A stretch of 64,000 nucleotides of DNA, taken from positions 62,001-126,000 of the forward strand of contig PHAB01000008.1 in the NCBI GenBank assembly GCA_002840275.1. The letters run 5' to 3'. The notes under the pieces are model-generated. The model ran no database searches. It saw only the letters and a list, made by a program, of their open reading frames with translations, and was not told the DNA's origin. This document shows positions 16,411 through 26,318 of the stretch, piece after piece. How positions within the stretch are numbered: the stretch's first letter is position 1; each line of letters starts with the position of its first letter. A program made the position numbers and the translations under genes. This stretch comes from Firmicutes bacterium HGW-Firmicutes-14. Lineage in GTDB: Bacteria; Bacillota; Thermincolia; Thermincolales; UBA2595.

Positions 16411-18900
16411 ATGGCGGCAGACCGTTATGCAGAGATTATTGTGGATATCCCGGCAAAAAAACTCGACAGGGTCTTTCACTATGGTATCCCCCCGGCGCTG
16501 CAGGAGGATCTGGCTCCCGGGATGAAGGTTGCCGTGCCGTTTGGCGAAAGAACGGCAGAGGGGTATGTGACGGGGTTCTGTGATACCCCTGATGTAGCAG
16601 AAATAAAATATATAACTTCAATTATTAAAGAGGAGCCCGGCCTTAACCCGGACCTGCTGGCCCTGGCCAAGTGGATGGCCGAAAGGTATATGTGCACAGT
16701 ATTGGATTCAGTCCGGGCCATCGTGCCGGCAGGAGCCCGGATGACGGGTCAGAGGATTGTGGCCCCGGCGGCGGACCAGGCTCCGGAAATTACAGAATCC
16801 AGGCTCAGAGATCTAAACACCCGGGAAATAGACATATACGAATACATAATCACCCAGGGGAAGGTTCTTTATTCTGATATATGCAGCCGCTTTGGCAGAA
16901 GAAAAGCCGGGCCTGTGCTTAAAAAACTAACCGGTTTAGGAATTATTGAAGTTACCAAGGAGTTAAAATCCAAGGTCAGACCGCGCCGGGTTCAGATGCT
17001 GGAATTGTCACCGGACCTGGCCGAAAATGCCCGGGAGCTTCAAAGGCTGGTTTCTGAGCTGGACACCAGGGCGCCAAAGCAGGCTGCCATACTGAAAAAA
17101 ATCATCGGCAGCGGTGCACTGACTGTGGCTCAGCTGGCTGCTGCTGCCGGTACAACACCGGCAACTGTGAGGGAAATGGTCAAAAAGGGGTATCTGTTAA
17201 CAGAGCAGGCCGAAATCAGGAGGGACCCCTATGCTTCCAGGACTTTTTGCCGGACCGTTCCCCTAAAACCCACCGGAGAACAGGCGGCAGCTTTACAGAA
17301 AATAACGGCTTCCCTCGACCGAACCAGGCCGGAAACCTTCCTCCTTCACGGGGTGACGGGAAGTGGTAAAACAGAGGTTTATTTACAGGCCATTTCCCAT
17401 GTGCTTGAAAAAGGCAAGCAGGCTATTGTCCTGGTTCCTGAGATATCCCTGACACCCCAAATGGTGGAAAGGTTTAAAGGCCGTTTCGGTGACCTTGTGG
17501 CTGTCATTCACAGCGGCCTGGCCTTGGGAGAAAGGTATGATGAATGGCGAAGGATTAGGGAAGGCCGGGTTGGGGTTGTAATCGGGGCCAGGTCGGCTGT
17601 GTTTGCTCCTTTTGAACGCCTGGGGCTTATTATCGTAGATGAAGAGCATGAAAACTCATATAAACAGGAAGATAATCCAAAATATCATGCCCGTGAGGTG
17701 GCTGTAGCCAGGGCCAGGTTGTGCGGGGGAACGGTAATTTTGGGAAGTGCAACACCATCCCTGGAGTCGTATGCCCGGGCTGAAGCAGGGAAGTATACCC
17801 TGCTGACCCTTGACAAAAGAGTTGCGGGAAGGCTCCTGCCAGAGGTCAGGGTGGTTGACCTGAGAGAGGAAATGCACGCAAATCACCGGGGCATTTTCAG
17901 CAGGCAGCTTATCGAGAAAATGAAGGAGGTTCTGGAACGCGGGGAGCAGGTGATATTGTTTTTAAACAGGCGCGGGTATTCTACATTTGTAGTTTGCCGC
18001 GAATGCGGCCTGGTACTGAGGTGCCCTAAGTGCAGTATTTCCCTTACCCTGCACCTGGGAGAACAGGAACTGAGATGTCACTATTGTGATTACCGCCGGA
18101 AGTCTCCCGAACACTGTCCCAAATGTGGCAGTGAGAGCATCCGTAAGTTTGGAGTCGGCACCCAGAGAGTGGAAGAAGAAGTTGTCAAATGGTTCCCCGG
18201 GGCCCGGGTTGCCCGAATGGACATGGACACAACAACCGGCAAGGGGTCTCATGAGAAGATACTGACCATGTTTAAGAGGGGTGAGATTGATGTACTTGTA
18301 GGGACCCAGATGATCGCTAAAGGTCTTGATTTCCCCGGAGTTACACTGGTCGGGGTAGTTACGGCTGATACATCTCTTAACCTGCCTGATTTCAGGTCAG
18401 CCGAGCGGACCTTCCAGCTCCTCACCCAGGTGGCGGGAAGGGCCGGGCGCGGTGATATTCCGGGTGAAGTAACTGTTCAGACATATAATCCCGAACATTT
18501 CAGCGTAACAAAGGCAAGCCGGCATGATTACCTGGGATTTTACCGGGAGGAGATGAGGACCAGGGAAGCCCTGGATTACCCGCCCTACTGTTCCCTGGTG
18601 CGAATAGTAATCCATGGATGGGAAGAAAATAGTGTTATCCGGGGTGCAGAGATTCTGGCTGTTGCTTTACGGCAAGCTGTGAATACCCACAGCCTTGGGG
18701 TAACAGAACCTGTTCTCGGACCGGCTCCTGCACCGGTCAGCAGGCTTAGAAACCGGTACAGGTGGCAGGTCTGTGTAAAGGGAAGACCGGGAAGGCTGGT
18801 CAGACAGATAATCAGGCAAGTCCTTAAGAATTTGGACGGCGATTCTGTGTTTACAGCCCTGGGAATGAGTATTGAAGCCGATCCTATGGGGATGATGTAG
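16411..18900 (+). CDS. priA: Primosomal protein N', replication restart helicase
   Basis: PriA recognises stalled forks and reloads the replisome by 3'-5' helicase activity. The 829-aa product has the N-terminal DNA-binding domain starting [17 protein letters not shown] and a winged helix. It then has the helicase core with Walker [25 protein letters not shown] and the motif [14 protein letters not shown]. The Zn-binding cysteine cluster is [20 protein letters not shown] and CPKCGS. The ATG at 16411 has GGAGGAATT just upstream and is preferred over a GTG at 16393. It heads a long run with def and fmt, the common priA-def-fmt order. Confidence 0.96.
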   Translation: MAADRYAEIIVDIPAKKLDRVFHYGIPPALQEDLAPGMKVAVPFGERTAEGYVTGFCDTPDVAEIKYITSIIKEEPGLNPDLLALAKWMAERYMCTVLDSVRAIVPAGARMTGQRIVAPAADQAPEITESRLRDLNTREIDIYEYIITQGKVLYSDICSRFGRRKAGPVLKKLTGLGIIEVTKELKSKVRPRRVQMLELSPDLAENARELQRLVSELDTRAPKQAAILKKIIGSGALTVAQLAAAAGTTPATVREMVKKGYLLTEQAEIRRDPYASRTFCRTVPLKPTGEQAAALQKITASLDRTRPETFLLHGVTGSGKTEVYLQAISHVLEKGKQAIVLVPEISLTPQMVERFKGRFGDLVAVIHSGLALGERYDEWRRIREGRVGVVIGARSAVFAPFERLGLIIVDEEHENSYKQEDNPKYHAREVAVARARLCGGTVILGSATPSLESYARAEAGKYTLLTLDKRVAGRLLPEVRVVDLREEMHANHRGIFSRQLIEKMKEVLERGEQVILFLNRRGYSTFVVCRECGLVLRCPKCSISLTLHLGEQELRCHYCDYRRKSPEHCPKCGSESIRKFGVGTQRVEEEVVKWFPGARVARMDMDTTTGKGSHEKILTMFKRGEIDVLVGTQMIAKGLDFPGVTLVGVVTADTSLNLPDFRSAERTFQLLTQVAGRAGRGDIPGEVTVQTYNPEHFSVTKASRHDYLGFYREEMRTREALDYPPYCSLVRIVIHGWEENSVIRGAEILAVALRQAVNTHSLGVTEPVLGPAPAPVSRLRNRYRWQVCVKGRPGRLVRQIIRQVLKNLDGDSVFTALGMSIEADPMGMM

Positions 18901-18952
18901 CCTTAATGGGAGGGATCGTTGGGGCAGAACGTTTACTAAGGAGGAAACAGGA

Positions 18953-19405
18953 ATGGCAGTATACAAAATAATTGAGATTGGTGAACCGGTGCTGAGAGAA
19001 AAGGCCAGGCCGGTCCCCAAGATTAACTCAAATATAATCAAACTGCTGGACAATATGGCAGATACTATGTATAACGCCAGGGGAGTGGGCCTGGCTGCTC
19101 CACAGGTCGGTGTATCCAAAAGGGTTATTATTGTGGATACAGGGGAAGGTCTGTATGAATTAATAAATCCTGAAATAGTCCGTAAAGAAGGGCTGGATAC
19201 AGATACTGAAGGCTGCCTCAGTGTCCCCGGGGTTTCCGGTGAGGTCCAGCGGGCGGCCAGGGTGGTAATCAAGGGACTCAACAGGGAAGGGAAAGAAGTA
19301 TGTTACGAAGGGGAAGGTATGCTGGCCCGGGCTTTTCAGCATGAATTTGATCACCTGGAAGGGATTCTGTTTGTTGATAAGGCACAAAACTTAACCAGGA
19401 ATTGA
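18953..19405 (+). CDS. def: Peptide deformylase
   Basis: Removes the formyl group from nascent N-formylmethionine proteins. The 150-aa protein carries all three conserved motifs: [18 protein letters not shown] with the metal-binding Cys, and QHEFDHLEG with the two metal-binding His and catalytic Glu. It is the short, type-1-like length usual in Clostridia. AAGGAGG lies about 8 bases before the ATG. fmt follows after ten bases; the two act on opposite ends of the formylation cycle. Confidence 0.97.
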   Translation: MAVYKIIEIGEPVLREKARPVPKINSNIIKLLDNMADTMYNARGVGLAAPQVGVSKRVIIVDTGEGLYELINPEIVRKEGLDTDTEGCLSVPGVSGEVQRAARVVIKGLNREGKEVCYEGEGMLARAFQHEFDHLEGILFVDKAQNLTRN

Positions 19406-19415
19406 GGTTGCCGGT

Positions 19416-20375
19416 ATGAGAATAGTATATATGGGGACACCGGACTTCGCTGTCCCCCCTCTAAAGACGCTTATTGACAGGGGCCATGAGATCGGTGCGG
19501 TAGTTACTCAGCCGGACAGGCCCAGGGGAAGGGGACAAAAAATCACCCCCCCGCCGGTAAAAGTTGCGGCTCTGGAAGCCGGCTTTCCTGTCCTGCAGCC
19601 GGAGACAATAAAGGACAGGGAGTTTATGGATGTCCTGAGAAAACTGTCCCCACAGCTGATCGTGGTAGCTGCTTTCGGCCGTATCCTGCCTCCTGAGATA
19701 CTGAAGTTTCCCCAATATGGCTGTATTAATATTCATGCCTCCCTGCTTCCCAAGTACCGGGGAGCCGCTCCCATCCACTGGGCAGTGATGGATGGGGAAA
19801 CGGAAACAGGTGTTACTATTATGCAAATGGATGAAGGACTGGATACCGGGGACATCATCCTGGCCGGAAGGATTCCGGTTGAACCTGAGGACACGACCGG
19901 TACTGTACATGATAAACTCGCCGAATTGGGGGCACAATTGGTTGTAAAGGCAGTAGAACAGATATCTGCCGGCAGAGTGGCAAGGGTTCCTCAGAATGAG
20001 GAACTGGCCGGTTACGCACCACTCCTGACCAAGGAAGTGGAGCGGATAGACTGGTCAAGAAGCTCGGCTGAAATTTTTAACCAGGTCAGAGGACTCAACC
20101 CGTGGCCGGGAGCATACACCATGCTGGGGGACCGGGTGCTGAAGGTCTGGAAGGCAGAAGCCTGTACCACTGACCGGATTCCGGGTCCTGTGCCTGAACT
20201 TGCCGGAAGAAAACCGGGGAAAGTGCTTGGACCGGTTCCTGAGGTTGGTTTTGCGGTGGCTACGGGAAACGGCTGCCTGGCTGTGGAAGAGGTCCAGATG
20301 CAGGGCAGCCGGAGAATGAAGGCATCTGACTTTATGAGGGGATATGACCTGCCTGACGGGACCCTTCTTGGATGA
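19416..20375 (+). CDS. fmt: Methionyl-tRNA formyltransferase
   Basis: Formylates initiator Met-tRNA using 10-formyl-tetrahydrofolate. The 319-aa product begins MRIVYMGTPDFAVPPL and contains the catalytic-loop motif INIHASLLPKYRGAAPIHWA (20 residues) and the later VTIMQMDEGLDTGDI, followed by the C-terminal tRNA-binding domain with RGLNPWPGAYT. Length is standard. It is ten bases behind def. The downstream genes encode unknown proteins before the rRNA methyltransferase rsmB. Confidence 0.97.
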   Translation: MRIVYMGTPDFAVPPLKTLIDRGHEIGAVVTQPDRPRGRGQKITPPPVKVAALEAGFPVLQPETIKDREFMDVLRKLSPQLIVVAAFGRILPPEILKFPQYGCINIHASLLPKYRGAAPIHWAVMDGETETGVTIMQMDEGLDTGDIILAGRIPVEPEDTTGTVHDKLAELGAQLVVKAVEQISAGRVARVPQNEELAGYAPLLTKEVERIDWSRSSAEIFNQVRGLNPWPGAYTMLGDRVLKVWKAEACTTDRIPGPVPELAGRKPGKVLGPVPEVGFAVATGNGCLAVEEVQMQGSRRMKASDFMRGYDLPDGTLLG

Positions 20376-20423
20376 AAAATAATCATAGCAAAGCATTCTG
20401 CCGTGAAGTGGAAGTGACTGTAG

Positions 20424-21185
20424 TTGTTGGTATTCGCACCCGGGAAAAGTCTTTTCATATCTCTCCTGCTGGGCAGCGTGGCCGGTGCAGCAGTTGTTAT
20501 CGCGGGAATATGGTATATCTCTGGACAAAGGTTTTACTTCTACCAGAAAACCGTATTGGTCCTGGGTGTGATGCTGGCGACGGCGGTGGTATTTACAGTA
20601 GCTGTCGGAGTTTTTGGCCTTTTGCTGATACTCTGGAAAGGGAGTATGTTTCCCTTTTTAAACAGTGCAGCCAATATGGCAGTCAACCTGCTGTTTCCGG
20701 TCGCCCTCCAGATGGGAAGGCTGCTGGGAATCAGTGAGGATAAGATAAAGGGCTCTTTTATCGAAGTCAATAATCATCTTATTACACTTCAGAATGTCCG
20801 GGCAGACGCCCGGGAAATCCTGGTGCTTGCTCCCCACTGCCTTCAATATAACGGGTGTCCCTTTAAGGTTACCCGTAATATTGAGAACTGCAGGCAGTGT
20901 GGAAATTGCCGGATAGGTGATTTCCTGAAAATAAGGAATGAATTCAATGTTCATGTGGCTGTTGTAACCGGGGGAACCATGGCCAGGAAATATATCAGGG
21001 AACTAAGGCCTAAGGCTGTTATTGCCATCGCCTGTGAAAGAGACCTGACCAGTGGTATTCTTGACAGTTATCCCCTGCCGGTTTACGGCATCCTGAATGA
21101 CCGCCCCTGTGGGCCCTGCCAGGATACCCAGGTTAAAACAGATTTAGTGAATTCCGCAATTTTAAACTTTATTGAGAGGAGGTAA
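20424..21185 (+). CDS. DUF116 domain protein, membrane-anchored, Cys-rich
   Basis: A 253-aa protein of the DUF116 family, with no established function. Two hydrophobic segments occupy about residues 8-28 and 38-70. The soluble part has a cysteine cluster in HCLQYNGCPFKV and CRQCGNCRIGDF and a C-terminal RPCGPCQDTQVKTDL. This pattern could bind a metal or iron-sulfur cluster. The start is uncertain: the frame opens right after a TAG, with tandem TTG codons at 20424 and 20427 and no clear ribosome-binding site; a GTG at 20478 is another option. The gene is typically seen near def/fmt/rsmB in Clostridia, as here. Confidence 0.78.
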   Translation: MLVFAPGKSLFISLLLGSVAGAAVVIAGIWYISGQRFYFYQKTVLVLGVMLATAVVFTVAVGVFGLLLILWKGSMFPFLNSAANMAVNLLFPVALQMGRLLGISEDKIKGSFIEVNNHLITLQNVRADAREILVLAPHCLQYNGCPFKVTRNIENCRQCGNCRIGDFLKIRNEFNVHVAVVTGGTMARKYIRELRPKAVIAIACERDLTSGILDSYPLPVYGILNDRPCGPCQDTQVKTDLVNSAILNFIERR

Positions 21186-21189
21186 TAAT

Positions 21190-21888
21190 ATGTTCCCCTT
21201 TTTTTGGGACCCAACGATGATTATCCTGATTCCAGGCCTGATTTTTGCCATGTATGCCCAATATAAGGTCAAGAACACTTTTGCCCGTTATGCCCGGGTA
21301 AGGGCCGCTTCCGGCATTACCGGCGCTCAGGTGGCAAAAAGACTCCTGGAAGATGCCCGGATTAATGATGTTACCGTTGAAATGACAGGGGGCCACCTTT
21401 CTGACCATTATGACCCCAGGAAAAAAGCCCTCAGGCTAAGCAGTGAGGTGTATAACGGGGCGTCTCTGGCTTCTCTGGGGGTGGCAGCCCATGAAACAGG
21501 TCATGCCATACAGCATGACAGGGGTTATATGCCGCTCAATATCAGGTCTGCTTTTGTCCCTGTGGCCCAGTTTGGCTCTACCCTGGCTTTCCCGCTTTTC
21601 CTTATCGGCCTGTTTATGAACAGCGGTACACTCCTGTGGGCCGGGATTTACCTGTTTACAGCCGTGGTCGTTTTCCAGGTTGTTACCCTGCCGGTTGAGT
21701 TTAATGCCAGCAGCAGGGCTATGGAGATTCTCCAGTCAGGCGGGCATATTTCGGCTTCTGAAGCCGGTGAAACCCGGAAGGTCCTTAATGCCGCGGCCCT
21801 GACCTATGTTGCGGCAGCCCTGATGGGTCTCCTGCAGCTGGTCCGCCTGCTGCTGATTTCCGGAGTGCTGGGCAGAAGGGACGATTAA
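21190..21888 (+). CDS. Membrane zinc metallopeptidase, YugP family
   Basis: A 232-aa membrane protein of the YugP (neutral zinc metallopeptidase 2) family. The zinc motif HETGH lies near residue 101 in VAAHETGHAIQHD, with FNASSRAMEIL downstream as the likely third-ligand region. Hydrophobic helices are at the N-terminus, at about residues 117-170 and at the C-terminus. AGGAGG at 21177-21182 fixes the ATG at 21190. It lies between the DUF116 gene and rsmB. The physiological substrate of the family is unknown; membrane protein quality control is a common suggestion. Confidence 0.88.
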   Translation: MFPFFWDPTMIILIPGLIFAMYAQYKVKNTFARYARVRAASGITGAQVAKRLLEDARINDVTVEMTGGHLSDHYDPRKKALRLSSEVYNGASLASLGVAAHETGHAIQHDRGYMPLNIRSAFVPVAQFGSTLAFPLFLIGLFMNSGTLLWAGIYLFTAVVVFQVVTLPVEFNASSRAMEILQSGGHISASEAGETRKVLNAAALTYVAAALMGLLQLVRLLLISGVLGRRDD

Positions 21889-21889
21889 A

Positions 21890-23254
21890 TTGGCACAAAA
21901 ATCCGCCCGTATGATGGCGCTAGAAGTATTGTATACCGTCCTTGAAGAGGGAGCCTATTCCAATATCTCCCTGAACAGGGTTCTTGAGAAATACCGGCCG
22001 GAAAAGCTGGACAGGGCTTTTGCCACCGAATTGGTTTATGGAACTCTCCGGACTTTGGGCACCCTTGACTGGATACTGGCAAAATTTCTGAAGAAACCGC
22101 TGACTGACCTGCCGACATGGATCAGGACGATTCTGAGGATGGGAGTATACCAGATAATTTATATGGATAGAGTGCCAGATTCCGCGGCCTGCAATGAATC
22201 AGCCAATCTCGCCCGGAAATATGGACACACCGGGACCGTGAAACTGGTTAACGGAGTACTCAGGAATGTAGCCAGGAACCGGGAAGAAATCAAGTTTCCT
22301 GACATTGATACTGACCCTGTCCGGGGGATTGCGGTACGGTATTCCCATCCCGAATGGCTGGTGAGGAAATGGGTCAGGGAATTTGGGGCCCAGGGCGCTG
22401 AAGAACTCTGCCGGGCAAACAATGAAGTTCCTCCCAATGCTGTCAGGACAAACACCCTGAGAATTACAAGAGATGAACTGAAAGAAACCCTGGCTGAAGA
22501 AGGCGTTGAATCAATCGAAGGAAGGTTTGCCCCGGAAACCCTGATTATCGGCGGATTTAAGTCGGTAGGAAGCTTGGCTGCTCACCGGTCCGGGCTGTTT
22601 ATGGTCCAGGATGAGAGTTCTGCCCTGGTGGGCCATGCCCTGAGTCCACAGCCTGGCAGCCTGGTTATTGATGCCTGCAGTGCACCGGGGGGGAAATCTA
22701 CCCACCTGGCCCAGCTGATGGGTAACAGAGGGCATATTATTAGCGCCGATGTTCACCCCCACAAAATGAGGCTGATCAGGGAAAATGCAGCCAGGCTGGG
22801 TGTGGACATAATAGAACCGGTTGTCGTGGATGCAGCGGAAATAGACCGGGAATATCCCGGCAAGGCTGACTATATCCTGGTGGATGCGCCATGTTCCGGT
22901 TTGGGGATTTTAAGGCGCAGGCCTGAGATAAGATGGAGGAAGGAGCCGGGCCAGATAAATGAACTTGCAGCCCTGCAGCTGAAAATCCTGCAGAGTGCTT
23001 CCCGATGTTTAAAGCCGGGTGGGACGGTGGTCTACAGTACGTGTACCCTCACCGGGGAAGAAAACATAGATGTGGTGAAAAAATTTCTGGCAGATAATGA
23101 AGACTTTGCGATGGAGAGCCTGGCAGATTACCTGCCGGGTCCCCTGGCTGAACTACCGGGAACTGATACGATTGACCGGGGATATATTCAATTCCTGCCT
23201 CACATTCACGGAACAGACGGTTTTTTTATTGCACGCATGAAGAAAAAAGGGTGA
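21890..23254 (+). CDS. rsmB: 16S rRNA m5C967 methyltransferase
   Basis: Methylates cytosine 967 of 16S rRNA with SAM. The 454-aa protein has an N-terminal NusB-like RNA-binding domain (about residues 1-135) and a Rossmann methyltransferase domain. The latter contains DACSAPGGKSTHLAQLMG, VDAPCSGLGILRRRPE and the catalytic-cysteine region VVYSTCTLTGEEN. The start is a TTG at 21890, immediately after the YugP stop codon, with no room for a separate leader. rlmN follows after six bases, so two rRNA-modifying enzymes are made together. Confidence 0.95.
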   Translation: MAQKSARMMALEVLYTVLEEGAYSNISLNRVLEKYRPEKLDRAFATELVYGTLRTLGTLDWILAKFLKKPLTDLPTWIRTILRMGVYQIIYMDRVPDSAACNESANLARKYGHTGTVKLVNGVLRNVARNREEIKFPDIDTDPVRGIAVRYSHPEWLVRKWVREFGAQGAEELCRANNEVPPNAVRTNTLRITRDELKETLAEEGVESIEGRFAPETLIIGGFKSVGSLAAHRSGLFMVQDESSALVGHALSPQPGSLVIDACSAPGGKSTHLAQLMGNRGHIISADVHPHKMRLIRENAARLGVDIIEPVVVDAAEIDREYPGKADYILVDAPCSGLGILRRRPEIRWRKEPGQINELAALQLKILQSASRCLKPGGTVVYSTCTLTGEENIDVVKKFLADNEDFAMESLADYLPGPLAELPGTDTIDRGYIQFLPHIHGTDGFFIARMKKKG

Positions 23255-23260
23255 TAAGAT

Positions 23261-24313
23261 ATGGAACCGGTCAACCTGATGGACCTTACTCTTGAGGAAA
23301 CGGAAAAATTGGTTGCCACCCTGGGTGAACCCCGTTACAGGGCTAAACAGGTTCACAAGTGGGTCCATCAAAAAGCAGCCGGCGATTTTGACCGGATGAC
23401 CGACCTCCCTGCCGGTTTCAGGGAAAAACTCCGGGCAATAAGCACTACCGGGAAACTGGCGGTACTTGCGGTACAAAAGGCTGGGGACGGGACGGCAAAA
23501 TACCTGTTTGGCCTGAGGGATGGGCAGAGTGTGGAAAGTGTATTCCTGCCCCATACCTATGGCAACAGTGTCTGTGTCTCCAGCCAGGTGGGCTGCCGGA
23601 TGGGGTGCGGGTTTTGCGCATCAGCCATCGGGGGACTGGTCCGTTGCCTGACGGCGGGTGAGATGTATGCCCAGGTTACCGGAATCGGTGAGGACACCGG
23701 GCAAAGGGTCAGCAGTATTGTAATCATGGGTTCAGGAGAACCCATGGATAACCTGGACCAGGTCCTCAAGTTCATTCACCTGATCATATCTCCTGATGGC
23801 TTGAACATAGGGGCCAGGCATATTACTGTTTCCACCTGTGGAGTGGTACCGGGTATAAGGAGGCTGGCCGGTGAAAAAGTGCAGGTCACCCTCTCCGTAT
23901 CCCTTCATGCTCCTAATGATGAGCTGAGAGACAGTATAATGCCTGTCAACAGGAAATATCCGGTAAGGGAATTGGTGGAAGCATGCAGGGATTATGTGTC
24001 TGTGACCAACCGGCGGGTGACCTTTGAATATGCCCTGATAGACGGAATTAACGATTCGCGGGAGCAGGCTATTGAACTGGCCCGGCTGTTAAAGGGGATG
24101 TTATGTCATGTTAACCTTATTCCCCTGAACCGGGTTGAGGAAAGAAGTTTCCGCCAGCCGGGACCCGGCAGGGTAAGGGTGTTTAAGGATACCCTGGATG
24201 AAATGGGTATACCGGTGACTGTCCGCAGGGAAATGGGGGCCGGGATTGATGCCGCCTGCGGCCAGCTGAGGCGTAAGTCAGCCGGGGGCAAAGCAGAGAC
24301 GGCAGGGAGGTAG
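23261..24313 (+). CDS. rlmN: 23S rRNA (adenine-2503-C2) / tRNA A37 methyltransferase, radical SAM
   Basis: RlmN methylates C2 of A2503 in 23S rRNA and of A37 in some tRNAs, improving translational accuracy. The 350-aa protein carries the radical-SAM cluster motif CRMGCGFCAS (C-x3-C-x2-C) and GSGEPMDNLDQV. The catalytic cysteines that form the methyl-carrying adduct fit VSTCGVVPG and the C-terminal AACGQL segment. The ATG is preceded by AAAAAGGGTGATAAG. Position between rsmB and the FHA genes matches many Firmicutes, where the adjoining stp-stk genes regulate cell wall and translation. Confidence 0.96.
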   Translation: MEPVNLMDLTLEETEKLVATLGEPRYRAKQVHKWVHQKAAGDFDRMTDLPAGFREKLRAISTTGKLAVLAVQKAGDGTAKYLFGLRDGQSVESVFLPHTYGNSVCVSSQVGCRMGCGFCASAIGGLVRCLTAGEMYAQVTGIGEDTGQRVSSIVIMGSGEPMDNLDQVLKFIHLIISPDGLNIGARHITVSTCGVVPGIRRLAGEKVQVTLSVSLHAPNDELRDSIMPVNRKYPVRELVEACRDYVSVTNRRVTFEYALIDGINDSREQAIELARLLKGMLCHVNLIPLNRVEERSFRQPGPGRVRVFKDTLDEMGIPVTVRREMGAGIDAACGQLRRKSAGGKAETAGR

Positions 24314-24319
24314 GCATAT

Positions 24320-25123
24320 ATGGGGTTCTTTACAAAACTGGAAAAACTGTCGGAAAAGTATATTGAGGGGTTTTTCAAAAATAAGTTTGCCGACAGTGCT
24401 CAGCCTGCGGAAATTGCCGCACTGCTGTTAAGGGAGATGCGGGACCGCAAAACAGTGAGTATATCAAAGGTATATGTCCCCAATGAATATACAGTTTTTC
24501 TTGGGGAAGAGGACTGGCCTTCCATCGAACCAGTCAGCCAGTCCCTGGCCGCAGAACTTCAGGAGTTTATTAAACAGAGGATAAGTGACAAGGATTACGA
24601 AATCACCGGAGAGGTAAAGGTATTCTTTGAACTGAATAAAGACCTCGGGCTAGGCATAATTAATGTAAAGGGATCTTTCTCCCAGGAGCTGCCCAAGGAG
24701 ACTGAAAAGGGGAAAAGTCCCGCTGAAAAGCCTTCGGAATATACCCTGATAGCTGACCGGGGAAGATTTTATCATAATGATGCCGTCCCTCCTAACCAGG
24801 ATACCCTGACGAGGGCAGGCGTTCCACCCCTGCCCAAGGCCATATTGATACGAAAGACAGGGACCGGGGAAGACAAAAGGTTCCCCCTGGGAACCCAGGG
24901 AGTTATTATCGGCAGGAGGCGCAGCAGTGACATAAGTCTTGAAGATACCAATATATCCAGGGTTCATGCCTCTATAGATTACATGAACGGGGAATATTAT
25001 ATCAGTGACCTGGGCAGTACCAACGGTACATTTGTCAATGGGGCCAGAATTAGCAAGAAAAAGCTGGCGGAAGGTGACCTTATCAGGATGGGGATAACAA
25101 TCCTGGAATTCAGGGTGGTGTAA
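24320..25123 (+). CDS. FhaA-like protein with DUF3662 and FHA domains
   Basis: The 267-aa protein has an N-terminal DUF3662 domain (about residues 1-115, beginning MGFFTKLEKLSEKYIEGFF) and a variable linker. A C-terminal FHA domain follows (about 180-265) with IIGRRRSSDISLEDTNISRVHA and SDLGSTNGTFVNGARI. FHA domains bind phosphothreonine, so this is a probable docking partner for the PASTA kinase encoded downstream. In Actinobacteria the equivalent FhaA sits in the same kinase-phosphatase-rodA-pbp cluster and links phosphorylation to peptidoglycan synthesis. That role here is inferred from context. Confidence 0.88.
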   Translation: MGFFTKLEKLSEKYIEGFFKNKFADSAQPAEIAALLLREMRDRKTVSISKVYVPNEYTVFLGEEDWPSIEPVSQSLAAELQEFIKQRISDKDYEITGEVKVFFELNKDLGLGIINVKGSFSQELPKETEKGKSPAEKPSEYTLIADRGRFYHNDAVPPNQDTLTRAGVPPLPKAILIRKTGTGEDKRFPLGTQGVIIGRRRSSDISLEDTNISRVHASIDYMNGEYYISDLGSTNGTFVNGARISKKKLAEGDLIRMGITILEFRVV

Positions 25124-25130
25124 AACCGCT

Positions 25131-25592
25131 ATGGCTGTTATTCTGCTGGTTTTGAAATTTACTCTTATAGCTATAATATATTTTTTTATTTTAAAGGTTT
25201 TTCGGATTGCCCTGGCAGACCTCAAAAGGGTTTCAAAAAGGAAAGGCGACCGGTCTGCGGAAGGAATCCCCGTATCGGGCGCCGAACTGGTTGTCACCGG
25301 GAGCACTGACCCGGCCATCAGGCAGGGAGAGGTTTTCAGGCTGAAGAAGCTTACGGGTATTGGCAGGAACCGGGATAATACCGTCAATATTCAGGATTCG
25401 TTTGTTTCTCATGACCATGCGCGGATAATTTTTAAAGAGGGCAGTTATATATTGGAGGATTTGGACAGTGTAAATGGAACCTTTATCAACGGGGCTCGTA
25501 TAAAGGACCCGGTTACCCTTGAACACGGGGATGCGGTAAGAATTGCCGGAGTAACCTTCAAATTTGTGAGGTGGGAGTATGAAGTGGAGTAA
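25131..25592 (+). CDS. Membrane-anchored FHA domain protein
   Basis: The 153-aa product has one N-terminal membrane helix (about residues 3-25) followed by a cytoplasmic FHA domain (about 60-150). The FHA core shows IGRNRDNTVNIQD, SFVSHDHARI and LDSVNGTFINGARI. It resembles FhaB/FipA, a phosphothreonine-reading adaptor of cell-division and wall synthesis complexes. The gene overlaps the PP2C gene by 14 bases, implying coupled translation. The two FHA genes probably serve as readers of the downstream kinase (inference). Confidence 0.88.
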   Translation: MAVILLVLKFTLIAIIYFFILKVFRIALADLKRVSKRKGDRSAEGIPVSGAELVVTGSTDPAIRQGEVFRLKKLTGIGRNRDNTVNIQDSFVSHDHARIIFKEGSYILEDLDSVNGTFINGARIKDPVTLEHGDAVRIAGVTFKFVRWEYEVE

Positions 25593-26301
25593 GCTGTCCC
25601 ATATAGGCCTGGTAAGGAAAAACAATGAAGATAATTGCTGTGTGTGTGATGATTTAAGACTTCTGGCTGTGGCCGACGGAATGGGGGGGCACAAGGCAGG
25701 GGAAATTGCCAGCAGACTCGCCCTTGAAGAATTAACAAAATACATTCGCAGCAATATCAGTGATCTGGAAAATGACCCGGCCGGCACATTAAAGAAGGCT
25801 ATTGAATATGCTAACAGCATCGTTTTCGGGTACGCGCAAAAAGATTCAGATAAGTTCCGCGGAATGGGTACGACGGTAACTGCTGCCCTGCCCAGGGAGG
25901 ACAGGGTATACATAGCTCATGTCGGGGATTCCAGGGCTTACCTGGTGGGGAAAAACGGCATTAAAATACTTACCATTGACCATTCCCTGGTCAATGAGCT
26001 GGTCAAAAGCGGAGGCATTACCGAGCAGGAGGCAGAAAACCACCCTCAAAAAAATGTCCTCACAAGGGCTATTGGCACATCTTCTTGTGTGGATGTGGAT
26101 GTCAGTGAGGAACCCGTCACCAGGGGGGATATATTAATTCTCTGTACCGACGGATTGTCAAACCTGGTTGACCTTGATGAAATAAGACGGGTTGCCGGAG
26201 AAGATGAATCACTGCGGGACAGGGCCAGACATTTTATCGACCGGGCACTGGAACGGGGTGGTGACGATAATATCACTGTTGTCCTTTACCAGGTAGAATA
26301 A
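25579..26301 (+). CDS. PP2C-type serine/threonine phosphatase (Stp/PrpC)
   Basis: A 240-aa metal-dependent phosphatase that reverses phosphorylation by the PASTA kinase. It has the PP2C motifs VRKNNEDNCCV, VADGMGGHKAGEIASRLA, HVGDSRAYLV and the C-terminal DDNITVVLYQVE, giving the metal-binding aspartates. The ATG lies inside the upstream FHA gene. It precedes ftsW and pbp, the same order as in many Clostridia and Actinobacteria. The single-domain, membrane-free architecture is normal for Stp. Confidence 0.95.
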   Translation: MKWSKLSHIGLVRKNNEDNCCVCDDLRLLAVADGMGGHKAGEIASRLALEELTKYIRSNISDLENDPAGTLKKAIEYANSIVFGYAQKDSDKFRGMGTTVTAALPREDRVYIAHVGDSRAYLVGKNGIKILTIDHSLVNELVKSGGITEQEAENHPQKNVLTRAIGTSSCVDVDVSEEPVTRGDILILCTDGLSNLVDLDEIRRVAGEDESLRDRARHFIDRALERGGDDNITVVLYQVE

Positions 26302-26318
26302 TTTAGGAGAATGTCATT

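Noticed and set aside
20372-20737. Plus-strand ORF of 121 codons after fmt
   Set aside because: Different frame from DUF116, which has the family match; this one is a shadow.
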